Assembly: GCA_965204155.1 (NCBI GenBank)
Contig: OZ241971.1
Span: forward strand, 4,154,001-4,218,000
Origin: UBA6522 sp965204155
Lineage (GTDB): Bacteria > Pseudomonadota > Gammaproteobacteria > Steroidobacterales > Rariloculaceae
Reading direction: 5' to 3'
Length of the DNA stretch: 64,000 nucleotides
The translations under genes and the position numbers were made by a program. How positions within the stretch are numbered: the stretch's first letter is position 1; every line of letters begins with the position of its first letter. Below the pieces are notes generated by a model, which was not told where the DNA came from, ran no database searches, and saw nothing but the letters and a program-made list of their open reading frames with translations. Positions 25,866 through 33,578 of the stretch are shown piece by piece.

Positions 25866-26621
25866 TCAAGGCTGTGCCCGGATTCGCTCCCCGTTGACTC
25901 GACGGCTGTCAGGCCCCAGCAGGTACAGGTACGCACCGGTCAGGGATTCGGGCGTGGCCAGCGTCAGCGGGTCTTCAGCGGGGTAGGCCGCCTGCCGCAT
26001 GGCCGTGCGTACAGCGCCCGGGTCGATGCAGTTCACCCTGATGTTCGTGTTTTCCAGTTCATCCGCCAGGGTCTGCGTCAGCCCTTCCGTGGCAAATTTG
26101 GAGCAACAATAGGCACCCCAGTAGGCTCGTCCGTGGTTACCCACGCCGCTGGTCGTGAATACCATGGAAGCATCATCGGCACGTCGCATGATGGGCAGCA
26201 GGCAGCGCGTGAGGATGAACGCGGAATTGAAGTTGATGTGCATCACCCGCTGCCACAGGCCGATATCGTAGTGCTCGACCGGGCTGCGGTCACCGAGAAT
26301 GCTGGCATTGTGGAGAAGTCCGTCGAGCTTGCCGAAGCGGGATTCAATTCGGGACGTCAGGTCGTGGTAATCCTCGCCCTGGGCGAGTTCAAGGTCCAGT
26401 GCCGCGACAGCGGGCTCGGGACCCACCTCACTCAATTCGCGATACAGGGCATCCAGGGCCTCCTCATCCCGTCCGTGCAGAATCACCGTTGCTCCGTGGA
26501 CGGTGAGATCCCGGGCCACCGCCCGGCCGATCCCCCGGTTGGCCCCTGTGACTAGAATCACGCGGCCATTCAACAGGTCCTTGCGGGGCTTGTAGGCGCG
26601 CAGTGAGATGGGACTGTTCAT
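25866..26621 (-). CDS. yciK: Short-chain dehydrogenase YciK
   Basis: A 251-residue SDR oxidoreductase. The cofactor motif is VTGANRGIG, followed by HNASILGDRSP and the catalytic YCCSK (Y-x3-K) after TTSGVGNHGRAYWG. Start ATG 26621 (MNSPISLRAYKP) is chosen from the family N-terminus; the longer frame runs into the adjacent tnpB element. The start codon lies inside the 8-bp direct repeat bordering that element. In related genomes yciK follows gph directly; here the element separates them and no Shine-Dalgarno is visible before the ATG, so expression may be reduced. Substrate unknown. Confidence 0.93.
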   Translation of the reverse strand: MNSPISLRAYKPRKDLLNGRVILVTGANRGIGRAVARDLTVHGATVILHGRDEEALDALYRELSEVGPEPAVAALDLELAQGEDYHDLTSRIESRFGKLDGLLHNASILGDRSPVEHYDIGLWQRVMHINFNSAFILTRCLLPIMRRADDASMVFTTSGVGNHGRAYWGAYCCSKFATEGLTQTLADELENTNIRVNCIDPGAVRTAMRQAAYPAEDPLTLATPESLTGAYLYLLGPDSRRVNGERIRAQP

Positions 26622-26623
26622 TT
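26616..26623. repeat. Direct repeat (target-site duplication), left copy
   Basis: GTTCATTT borders the left inverted repeat and is repeated perfectly at 27980-27987. It contains the start codon of yciK (minus-strand AAATGAAC). Confidence 0.85.
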
Positions 26624-26641
26624 GGGACTTATATACTTTGG

Positions 26642-26790
26642 TTGACGGCTCATGCCGCCCTCCGTTCGTATACATGTTGACGGTTCCTCGGAGTGGCCAG
26701 CGCCAACGCTCCTCGCCGTCCAGCCGCGCCTGTCGCCGACGCCATGATATTCAACGCGGCATTCACGTCCGCGTTACCCTTGTGTCCGCA
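26642..26790 (-). ncRNA. Possible omega RNA at the tnpB 3' end (approximate)
   Basis: In characterised TnpB systems the guide RNA is made from the 3' end of tnpB plus the right end, and the guide is the sequence just beyond it. Here a 6-bp hairpin (minus-strand GGCGGC, loop ATGA, GCCGTC, about 26656-26641) overlaps the tnpB stop and runs to TCAA. The next bases, the predicted guide, are the terminal repeat CCAAAGTATATAAGTCCC. Position of the 5' end is a guess from the family. Confidence 0.35.
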
Positions 26791-27891
26791 ACGGACACAC
26801 TCGAATTCGGATTGAGACTTGCGGCTCGCCGGATCGACCGTGCCGCAACTCCTGCACGTCTGGCTGGTGTACATCGGCGCAATGGCCTCGACGTGCGTCG
26901 CCTTGTACTTGAGCATCTGCCGCAATTGCGACCAGCCGGTACCCAAGATTTCCCGGTTGAGTCCCGCTTTCTGCCTAACGTTTCTGCCCGGATTCTCCGC
27001 CGAGCCCCTGGCGGACCGGGTCATGGCCTTGGCTTTCAGGTCCTCAATGGCAAGCAGTCCGGCGGTGCCGGCGAGGATTCGGCTCGTGTCGTGGTGCCAG
27101 CGATGGCGTATCGTGGCGATTCGCCGTTGCGTGCGGGCGAGGCGGTGGCGGGCAAGATTGCGGCGGTTGGAGCCTTTCCTGCGTCTCGCCATCATGCGCT
27201 GATAGCGGCGCTTGCGCGCCTGCAGCCGCGCCATGTCCGGCATGCTCAGCACGTCGCCAGTGGACGCCGCCACCTGCCCGCAATTCATGTCCACCCCGAG
27301 GGCGAGCCCGTTGTCCGGGCGGGCAACCGCACCGACCTTGTAGACAACCACGCAGTACCACTTCCCGTTGACGCGCTTGACCGTCGCCTTGACCGGTGGG
27401 CACTCGGCGTACGGATTGCCGCCCCGGCGGGACAGCTTGACCCGCCCCACCTTCGGCACGGTCAATACGTTGTCGCGTACGCGCACGTTCTGCGGGATGG
27501 TGAAGCTGTCGTCGCCGCGCCTTGCCTTGAATCGGGGGAACCCGCCGCCCGCGAATGCGCGGGTCCATGCCTCCGCCTGATACTTGAGCACGTACCGAAC
27601 AGGCACGTACGGCAACCGTTGCAGCCACGGCGTCTCGCGCCGCAGCGCGGTGAACCGAAGGCCCATGGACTGAAAACTCACCGATGGCGGGGACGGCTTG
27701 TCCAGGACAAGCCCCGCGTCGAACATCATCTTGCGAAGTTTGTAGGTCGCGTAGTCCCGTCGATTGCAAGCGAGGAAATGGTTCCAGACATACCGGCAAG
27801 CGCCTGCAGTCTGAACAAGCTTCCAATGTTTGGCCCGCGTTCCGGGATGGAGCCGATACGTGACGGCCCGGAATTCGGTGGAATCGTTCAT
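26650..27891 (-). CDS. tnpB: RNA-guided endonuclease TnpB (IS1341-like)
   Basis: A 413-residue TnpB, the ancestor-type of Cas12 nucleases, which uses a transposon-end RNA to cut DNA next to a short motif. The three RuvC carboxylates are present: D201 (LALGVDMNCG), E283 (LLAIEDLKAKAM) and D375 (NADVNAALNI). The zinc finger has C346, C349, C365 and C368. The helix-turn-helix-like N-terminal part starts TEFRAVTYRLHPG, near the family pattern for the wedge domain. Length is normal and nothing is truncated, so it is probably active. It has no TnpA partner and sits on the same strand as gph and yciK. Confidence 0.95.
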   Translation of the reverse strand: MNDSTEFRAVTYRLHPGTRAKHWKLVQTAGACRYVWNHFLACNRRDYATYKLRKMMFDAGLVLDKPSPPSVSFQSMGLRFTALRRETPWLQRLPYVPVRYVLKYQAEAWTRAFAGGGFPRFKARRGDDSFTIPQNVRVRDNVLTVPKVGRVKLSRRGGNPYAECPPVKATVKRVNGKWYCVVVYKVGAVARPDNGLALGVDMNCGQVAASTGDVLSMPDMARLQARKRRYQRMMARRRKGSNRRNLARHRLARTQRRIATIRHRWHHDTSRILAGTAGLLAIEDLKAKAMTRSARGSAENPGRNVRQKAGLNREILGTGWSQLRQMLKYKATHVEAIAPMYTSQTCRSCGTVDPASRKSQSEFECVRCGHKGNADVNAALNIMASATGAAGRRGALALATPRNRQHVYERRAA

Positions 27892-27979
27892 GCGGCGGAT
27901 GCTACCTTCATCCCGCAGGCATTGGAACGGCCTAATGTGATCGTTTGGGCCTGTTTGTCAACCTATGGATATAAGTCCC

Positions 27980-27987
27980 GTTCATTT
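27980..27987. repeat. Direct repeat (target-site duplication), right copy
   Basis: Second copy of GTTCATTT, next to the right inverted repeat. On the minus strand, AAATGAAC holds the TGA stop of gph (27984-27982). Confidence 0.85.
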
Positions 27988-28644
27988 CAGGCTGTTCACC
28001 GCGTCCAGCAATTCTCCGGGACGCCGGATGAGCGCTGAGGCGCCCCATTGCGCCGGGTCGTCGCCGGCGCGGATGTAGCCGTAGGCGGCGGCGATGGTCA
28101 TCATGCCCGCCGCACGTCCGGCGTCGATGTCGCGCCGGGCGTCGCCGACGTAGACGCAACGCTCTGCGTCGATGCCCAGTTCGTCGGCGCCGAGTCGCAG
28201 CGGGGCAGGGTGTGGTTTGCGCTGCGGCAGCCGGTCGCCGCTGACCACGCAGCCCGGTGGATTGGGCAGATCGAGTTCCTTGAGCAGGGGGACGGTCATG
28301 GAATGGGGCTTGTTCGTGACGATACCCCATGGAGTCGAAAATTCATGTAGTTGTGAAAGAATAGAATCTAATCCATTAAATAATCTTGAATTTATGCATA
28401 CGTCACGCGTATAGACTTGCAGGAATTCCAGGCGGAGCGGCTCAAGCTCGGCGTCGCCGCTCCGCTGTGGAAACCCTAACCGCAGAAGTCCCAGGGCCCC
28501 ATTGGAAACCTCGTTGCGCGCGATGGCGTAGGGAACCGGCGGACGACCGCGGTCCACAAGGAGCTTGTTCAGGACGGCGACGAGATCCGGCGCCGTGTCG
28601 ACCAGCGTGCCGTCGAGGTCCACGAGGATGGCTTCGATGCTCAC
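27982..28644 (-). CDS. gph: HAD phosphatase, Gph/MupP-type
   Basis: A 220-residue HAD hydrolase annotated as phosphoglycolate phosphatase. In pseudomonads the ortholog at this locus (between ubiG and yciK) is MupP, an N-acetylmuramic acid 6-phosphate phosphatase of peptidoglycan recycling; which activity applies here is not decided by sequence. Motifs: VDLDGTLVDT (motif I), VTNKP (II), QRKPHPAP lysine (III) and VGDARRDIDAG (IV). GTG start at 28644 overlaps the ubiG stop (GTGA). The stop lies in the direct repeat of the tnpB element. Bases 28337-28402 are unusually AT-rich. Confidence 0.92.
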   Translation of the reverse strand: MSIEAILVDLDGTLVDTAPDLVAVLNKLLVDRGRPPVPYAIARNEVSNGALGLLRLGFPQRSGDAELEPLRLEFLQVYTRDVCINSRLFNGLDSILSQLHEFSTPWGIVTNKPHSMTVPLLKELDLPNPPGCVVSGDRLPQRKPHPAPLRLGADELGIDAERCVYVGDARRDIDAGRAAGMMTIAAAYGYIRAGDDPAQWGASALIRRPGELLDAVNSLK

Positions 28645-29357
28645 GTCGCGATACCGCGCTGGGTCTCGGCAAAGTAGTTGACATCGACGTTGCCTCCCAG
28701 CCAGAAGGTTCGGGTCAGAGGGTTGTAGTGCAGGCCGGTGAGATCCGCCACCTGCAGGCCGCCCTCCCTGCACCAGGTGGCCAATTCCGACGGCCGTATG
28801 AGCCTTTCGTATTCGTGGGTGCCTCTCGGCAGCATCCCGAGGACGTGCTCGGCGCCGACGATGGCCAGGAGAAAGCTCTTCAGGTTGCGATTGATGGTGG
28901 AAAAGAACACCGTTCCGCCCGGTTGTACGGCGCGGGCGCAGGCTGCGACGACTTGCGCGGGGTCCGGAACATGCTCCAGCATTTCCAGGCAGGTCACGAT
29001 GTCGAAGGCTCCGGGCTGTTTTGCAGCCAGTTGCTCTGCGCCCAGGCATCGGTATTCCACCTGGACACCGTTGTCCCGGGCATGACTGGCGGCCACGTCC
29101 AGGCTGGCCTGGGCGAGGTCGATGCCCAGGACCTGCGCGCCGCGCCGGGCCATTCCCTCGCTCAGGAGTCCTGCGCCGCAGCCCACATCCAGCACGCGCG
29201 CACCCTTCAGGGGAGCACGCGCATCGATGTAGTCCAGGCGAAGGGGGTTGATCCGGTGCAGTGCCTTCATCGGACCCTCCGGGTTCCACCAGCGGTCGGC
29301 CAGCGCTTCGAACTTGGCCAGTTCCCGGGGATCCGCGTTGGGGGGCGTCGGGTTCAC
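28641..29357 (-). CDS. ubiG: Ubiquinone biosynthesis O-methyltransferase UbiG
   Basis: A 238-residue SAM-dependent methyltransferase that does both O-methylations of the ubiquinone ring. GTG start at 29357 overlaps the mtaD stop (GTGA) and gives MNPTPPNADPRELAKFEALA, matching the family start. The SAM motif is VLDVGCGAGLLSEG; other family blocks are FEALADRWWNPEGPMKALH, INPLRLDYI and MLEHVPDP. A longer frame starts at TTG 29381. Part of mtaD-ubiG-gph-yciK, an order also seen in pseudomonads. Confidence 0.96.
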   Translation of the reverse strand: MNPTPPNADPRELAKFEALADRWWNPEGPMKALHRINPLRLDYIDARAPLKGARVLDVGCGAGLLSEGMARRGAQVLGIDLAQASLDVAASHARDNGVQVEYRCLGAEQLAAKQPGAFDIVTCLEMLEHVPDPAQVVAACARAVQPGGTVFFSTINRNLKSFLLAIVGAEHVLGMLPRGTHEYERLIRPSELATWCREGGLQVADLTGLHYNPLTRTFWLGGNVDVNYFAETQRGIAT

Positions 29358-30685
29358 GATGCGTGCATCCTGTGCGCCCAACGGTCCGCGCTGTCGGCGA
29401 TGGCAGCCGTCTCCAGGCGTGTCGGCGCGCCATCGTTCAGGAGGTGTTCCCCGGCGACCCAGACATCGGTGACGTGTTCCCGTCCGGCGGCGTAGACCAA
29501 CTGGGAGACAGGGTCGTGTACCGGGCGCGTCTCCAACTCATCCAGACGCACGCAGATCATGTCCGCGCCCTTGCCGGGCTCGATTGAGCCTATGGTGTCT
29601 TCAAGGCCCAGCGCCCGCGCGCCGTTGATGGTGGCCATCCTCAGCAACTCGGGCGCGGGCAGGGCCGAGGCGTCGTCGGCGACGAGCTTGCCGAACAGTG
29701 CCGCAGTATCCATTTCAGCCCAGAGATCCAGCCGGTTGTTGCTGGCGGCCCCATCGGTTCCCAGCGCGACGTTCACGCCCGCCGCCGCCAGATCGGCCAC
29801 GGGGCAGGCGCCACTGGCCAGCTTGAGGTTGGACCGCGGGCAATGGATCACGCTGCACCCGTTACGGGCCAGGAGCGCGATTTCCCCGGCGGTGAGCTGG
29901 GTTGCGTGCACGGCCATCAGGCCCGGATTGATCAGCCCAAGATCGTCCAGTCGCCGAATGGGCCGCTTCCCGGTCTCCGACACAGCGTCGTCAATCTCCG
30001 CGGCGGTCTCGTGGACGTGCATCTGGACCGGCACGTTGAGCTGGTCGGCAAGCTGGCGAATGCGCGTGAGGGTTTCATCGGCAACGGTATAGGGCGCGTG
30101 AGGCGCGAACATCGTGCTGACCAGCGGTTCGGAGCGAACGGCGTCATGAACCGCCAGGCCCTTGCGAATGTACTCGCCCGCGTCCGCCGCCCATGCCGTG
30201 GAAAATTCAAGAGCGATCATGCCTGCCACAAGTCGAATGCCGGTTTCCGCGGCAACCCGGGCCGCCGACAGCGGGTAGTAGTACATGTCGGCAAAGCAGG
30301 TGATTCCTCCGCGCAGCATCTCGGCAACGGCCAATCGAACCCCATCGGTCACATATTCCGGGGTTACGAACCTCATTTCGGTGGGCCAGATCTTGTCCCG
30401 GAGCCACGCCTGCAGGGGCAGGTCGTCGGCAAAGCCGCGCATCAGCGACATGGCCGCGTGGGTGTGGGCATTCACCAGCCCCGGCATCAGCACGTGGTCC
30501 AGCCGCTCGTGGACCTCCGCGGGCGCATAGCGCTCCAGTGCCTGCTCCCGCGGGAGCAACTCGAGGATCCTGCCGTCCCGGATCGCAACGCAAAGCGCTT
30601 CCTCGGCAGTGACATCGGGTTCCACTGCGATGGTCCAGCGGGGGCATATCAGCGTGTCGATGGGTTGGCTCACGGCAGGCGTCAC
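29354..30685 (-). CDS. mtaD: 5'-methylthioadenosine/S-adenosylhomocysteine deaminase-type amidohydrolase
   Basis: A 443-residue TRZ/ATZ family zinc hydrolase, likely deaminating methylthioadenosine or S-adenosylhomocysteine. Metal ligands: NAHTHAAMS (HxH), the histidine of QMHVHETAAE, VHATQLT and the aspartate of LGTDGAASNN. Family blocks include LMPGLVNAHTH, the conserved MRGFADDLPLQAWL and TLIGAL-like EDTIGSIEPGKGAD. The GTG at 30685 is used; GTG 30673 is an alternative. First gene of the minus-strand operon with ubiG, gph and yciK, divergent from gyrA. Confidence 0.93.
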   Translation of the reverse strand: MTPAVSQPIDTLICPRWTIAVEPDVTAEEALCVAIRDGRILELLPREQALERYAPAEVHERLDHVLMPGLVNAHTHAAMSLMRGFADDLPLQAWLRDKIWPTEMRFVTPEYVTDGVRLAVAEMLRGGITCFADMYYYPLSAARVAAETGIRLVAGMIALEFSTAWAADAGEYIRKGLAVHDAVRSEPLVSTMFAPHAPYTVADETLTRIRQLADQLNVPVQMHVHETAAEIDDAVSETGKRPIRRLDDLGLINPGLMAVHATQLTAGEIALLARNGCSVIHCPRSNLKLASGACPVADLAAAGVNVALGTDGAASNNRLDLWAEMDTAALFGKLVADDASALPAPELLRMATINGARALGLEDTIGSIEPGKGADMICVRLDELETRPVHDPVSQLVYAAGREHVTDVWVAGEHLLNDGAPTRLETAAIADSADRWAHRMHAS

Positions 30686-30990
30686 ACCAGGGCGGAGTCG
30701 GGTACAGGCGCGAAGTATAGCGGGCCAGCAGCCAGCGCCGCAGCAATTCGCAAAAGTGAATTTGCAGCGGTGAATTCCCGCCGCGCGGGCTCCTGGCGCG
30801 GCCGCGGGCCAGGCCCCTGCTTGTGGTAGAATTACACGGTCATCCTGAACGCTTGGATTACGGTTTCTTCAAGTGCATTTCGGCAGCCTGAACCGCAGGT
30901 CGCACAGATCCTGCGGTGACTCGCTTTGCCTGCATTAACAGGGGTTTTTCCGGGGAAAACTGAGCCCGTCGCGGGAACCGCGAGACGGTA
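30686..30990. other. Divergent regulatory region mtaD / gyrA
   Basis: A 305-bp stretch with no coding frame of its own. It holds a GC hairpin (CCTGGC 30792-30797 with GCCAGG 30808-30813), an extended -10 for gyrA (30824-30832), then about 158 bases of gyrA leader ending in an imperfect hairpin (CGTCGCGG with CCGCGAGACG, about 30967-30986). No tRNA or small gene seen. Confidence 0.6.
30824..30832 (+). promoter_or_regulatory. Extended -10 promoter for gyrA
   Basis: TGGTAGAAT fits TGnTAnAAT, an extended -10 that can work without a -35; none is obvious 17 bases upstream. Transcription would start near 30839, leaving a long leader before GTG 30991. Confidence 0.4.
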
Positions 30991-33549
30991 GTGGATTCTA
31001 TGGTGGAGGCGGCGAAAGAGATTCTTCCTGTCAATCTCGAAGACGAGATGCGGCAGTCCTACCTGGATTACGCCATGAGCGTGATCGTGGGCCGTGCGCT
31101 GCCCGACGCCCGGGATGGCCTCAAGCCCGTACACCGGCGCGTGCTCTACGCCATGCGCGAACTGGGCAACGAGTACAACAAGCCCTACAAGAAATCGGCG
31201 CGCCTGGTGGGTGACGTGATCGGAAAATACCATCCCCACGGCGACAGCGCCGTCTACGACACCATCGTGCGCATGGCCCAGGGGTTCTCCATGCGTTACA
31301 TCCTGGTGGACGGGCAGGGCAACTTCGGCTCCGTCGACGGCGATGCCCCCGCGGCGATGCGCTACACCGAAGTGCGCATGGCCCGGATCGCACAGGAACT
31401 GCTGGCCGACATCGACAAGGAGACGGTGGATTTCGTCGCCAACTACGACGAAACCGAGCACGAACCGTCCGTCCTGCCCACGCGCCTGCCGCAGTTGCTG
31501 GTCAACGGTTCGTCGGGCATCGCGGTCGGCATGGCCACCAACATCCCGCCCCATAACCTGGGCGAAATCGTCGACGCCTGCCTGGCGCTGCTGGACAATC
31601 CGGAACTGGGGATCGCCGAGCTGATCGAGTTGGTTCCGGGACCGGATTTCCCCACCGCCGGCCAGGTTTATGGCGTTCAGGGCGTATTCAATGCCTACAA
31701 GACCGGCCGCGGCAAGGTCTACATCCGCGCGCGCACCCACACCGAGCCGCTGGACACGAAGGGCCGTGAAGCCATCGTCATCTCCGAATTGCCCTACCAG
31801 GTCAACAAGGCACGGCTGATCGAAAAGATTGCCGAACTGGTTCGGGAAAAACGCCTGGAGGGCATCACCGAGTTGCGCGACGAGTCGGACAAGGACGGCC
31901 TGCGCGTGGTCATCGAGCTGAGACGCGGCGAGATTACCGACGTGGTGCTGAACAACCTCTTCAAGCACACGCAGCTCGAGAGCGTCTTCGGCATCAACAT
32001 GGTTGCCCTCCTGGACGGCCAGCCGCGGCTGTTGAACCTCAAGAGCCTGCTCCAGGCGTTTCTCCGCCACCGCCGCGAAGTCATCACGCGGCGCACCCTC
32101 TACCAGCTCCGCAAGGCCAGGGAACGGGCTCACGTGCTGGAAGGGCAGACGGTGGCGCTGGCCAACATCGACGAGGTGATCGCGCTGATCAGGGAGTCCT
32201 CCTCGCCGGCCGAAGCGCGGGAAGGCTTGATGGGGCGCGTCTGGCCGCCGGGGCAGGTTGTGGCGCTGCTGGAGCGCGCGGGCGCAGAGGCCACAAGGCC
32301 CGAGGACCAGACCGAACAATTCGGACTGGAAGATGCCGGGTACCGCCTTTCGCGAACCCAGGCCCAGGCCATCCTCGATCTTCGATTGCACCGCTTGACG
32401 GCACTTGAACAAGATAAAATCAATAACGAATACATAAAGATAGTAGATAGAATTAATGAATTAATTGAGATTCTGGCCAACCCGGACCGCCTGCTTGCCG
32501 TGATGCGCGGGGAGTTGTCCGAGGTCAGGGACCGATACGCGGACGAACGCCGTACGGAGATCGTCGAGGACTACGCCGACCTGACCATCGAGGACCTGAT
32601 TCCCCAGGAAGAGTTGGTGGTGACGCTTTCCCACGGCGGCTATGCCAAGGCGCAGCCCCTGACGACGTACCAGGCGCAGCGCCGGGGCGGGCGGGGCAGG
32701 GCGGCGACCCGCGTCAAGGAAGAGGACTTCGTCGACCAGTTGTTCGTTGCCAATTCCCACGACACCCTGTTGTGTTTCTCAAGCCGTGGAAAGGTCTATT
32801 GGCTCAAGGTCTACCGCGTTCCCCAGGCGAGCCCGGGCGCCAGGGGCCGGCCCATCGTCAACCTGCTGCCGCTGGAGAAGGACGAAAGGATCAACGCGGT
32901 CCTGCCCATCAGCGAGTTCGAGGATGACCGCTACGTGTTTTTCGCTACCAGCCTGGGCACGGTCAAGAAGACGCCCCTGAGCGCTTTCTCGCGGCCGCTC
33001 GCCCCGGGGATCATCGCCGTCGGACTTCGTGAGAACGACCATCTGATCGGCGCCGGAATCACGGACGGAGACAAGGACATCATGCTGTTCTCGCGCTCCG
33101 GAAAGGCCATCCGGTTCCGGGAATCCGACGTTCGCCCGATGGGACGCACCGCGGCCGGCGTTCGGGGCCTGAGGTTGAAGGATGCCGATGACGCAGTGAT
33201 CGACCTTTGCATCCCGGATCAGGAAGACGTGCTTGTGGCCACGGAGAACGGCTATGGGAAGCGTACGCTTGTCGACGCCTTTCCGGTTCAGAAGCGCGGC
33301 GGACAGGGCAACATCGCCATACAGACGACGGAACGCAACGGTCCCGCCGTCGGTGCGCTCCAGGTGGGCGAGGACGACGAGATCATGTTCATCAGTTCCA
33401 GCGGCACGCTCGTTCGCACCCTGGTGTCGGAAATCTCGGTTCTTGGCCGAATCGCACAGGGCGTACGCCTGATCCGCCTGGACGAAGGCGCCCGCCTTGT
33501 CGGAATGGAACGCATCGAGAGCCTGCAGGAGTCACTTCCGGCGGAATAA
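30991..33549 (+). CDS. gyrA: DNA gyrase subunit A
   Basis: An 852-residue subunit that breaks and rejoins DNA during supercoiling. GTG 30991 or ATG 31000 can be the start; both precede AKEILPVNLEDEMRQSYLDY. The catalytic tyrosine is in AAMRYTE (Y125). The quinolone-resistance region HPHGDSAVYDT keeps serine (S86, E. coli S83) and aspartate (D90, E. coli D87), i.e. the sensitive genotype. The C-terminal pinwheel starts with a GyrA box (QRRGGRG). Bases 32406-32474, in the coiled-coil before the pinwheel, are strikingly AT-rich with rare codons. Followed at 29 bp by serC. Confidence 0.98.
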   Translation: MDSMVEAAKEILPVNLEDEMRQSYLDYAMSVIVGRALPDARDGLKPVHRRVLYAMRELGNEYNKPYKKSARLVGDVIGKYHPHGDSAVYDTIVRMAQGFSMRYILVDGQGNFGSVDGDAPAAMRYTEVRMARIAQELLADIDKETVDFVANYDETEHEPSVLPTRLPQLLVNGSSGIAVGMATNIPPHNLGEIVDACLALLDNPELGIAELIELVPGPDFPTAGQVYGVQGVFNAYKTGRGKVYIRARTHTEPLDTKGREAIVISELPYQVNKARLIEKIAELVREKRLEGITELRDESDKDGLRVVIELRRGEITDVVLNNLFKHTQLESVFGINMVALLDGQPRLLNLKSLLQAFLRHRREVITRRTLYQLRKARERAHVLEGQTVALANIDEVIALIRESSSPAEAREGLMGRVWPPGQVVALLERAGAEATRPEDQTEQFGLEDAGYRLSRTQAQAILDLRLHRLTALEQDKINNEYIKIVDRINELIEILANPDRLLAVMRGELSEVRDRYADERRTEIVEDYADLTIEDLIPQEELVVTLSHGGYAKAQPLTTYQAQRRGGRGRAATRVKEEDFVDQLFVANSHDTLLCFSSRGKVYWLKVYRVPQASPGARGRPIVNLLPLEKDERINAVLPISEFEDDRYVFFATSLGTVKKTPLSAFSRPLAPGIIAVGLRENDHLIGAGITDGDKDIMLFSRSGKAIRFRESDVRPMGRTAAGVRGLRLKDADDAVIDLCIPDQEDVLVATENGYGKRTLVDAFPVQKRGGQGNIAIQTTERNGPAVGALQVGEDDEIMFISSSGTLVRTLVSEISVLGRIAQGVRLIRLDEGARLVGMERIESLQESLPAE

Positions 33550-33578
33550 CGCACGGTTGCACAGGGTAAGTGCAGGTC

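Larger units (their letters stand above)
26624..27979 (-). mobile_element. TnpB-carrying element with terminal inverted repeats
   Basis: A 1356-bp insertion between gph and yciK. The ends are 23-bp inverted repeats matching at 20 of 23 positions: GGGACTTATAT then five variable bases then GGTTGAC (26624-26646), and the same inward from 27979 to 27957. It is flanked by a perfect 8-bp direct repeat. The only gene is tnpB; no DDE, serine or Y1 transposase is encoded. Inside the repeats, minus-strand TTGAC (27961-27957) and TCAA (26645-26642) could be the left flank and right end of an IS605/IS1341-like unit of 1315 bp (26642-27956). Removing that unit would leave a 41-bp near-palindrome. Confidence 0.85.

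Noticed and set aside
26650..27891. Plain IS1341-type tnpB insertion without special ends
   Set aside because: The perfect 11-bp terminal repeats together with a perfect 8-bp direct repeat directly outside them are too precise to be chance.
30832..32412. 526-codon open frame on the minus strand across gyrA
   Set aside because: Antisense to the conserved GyrA coding region, no recognisable domain, no Shine-Dalgarno or promoter support.
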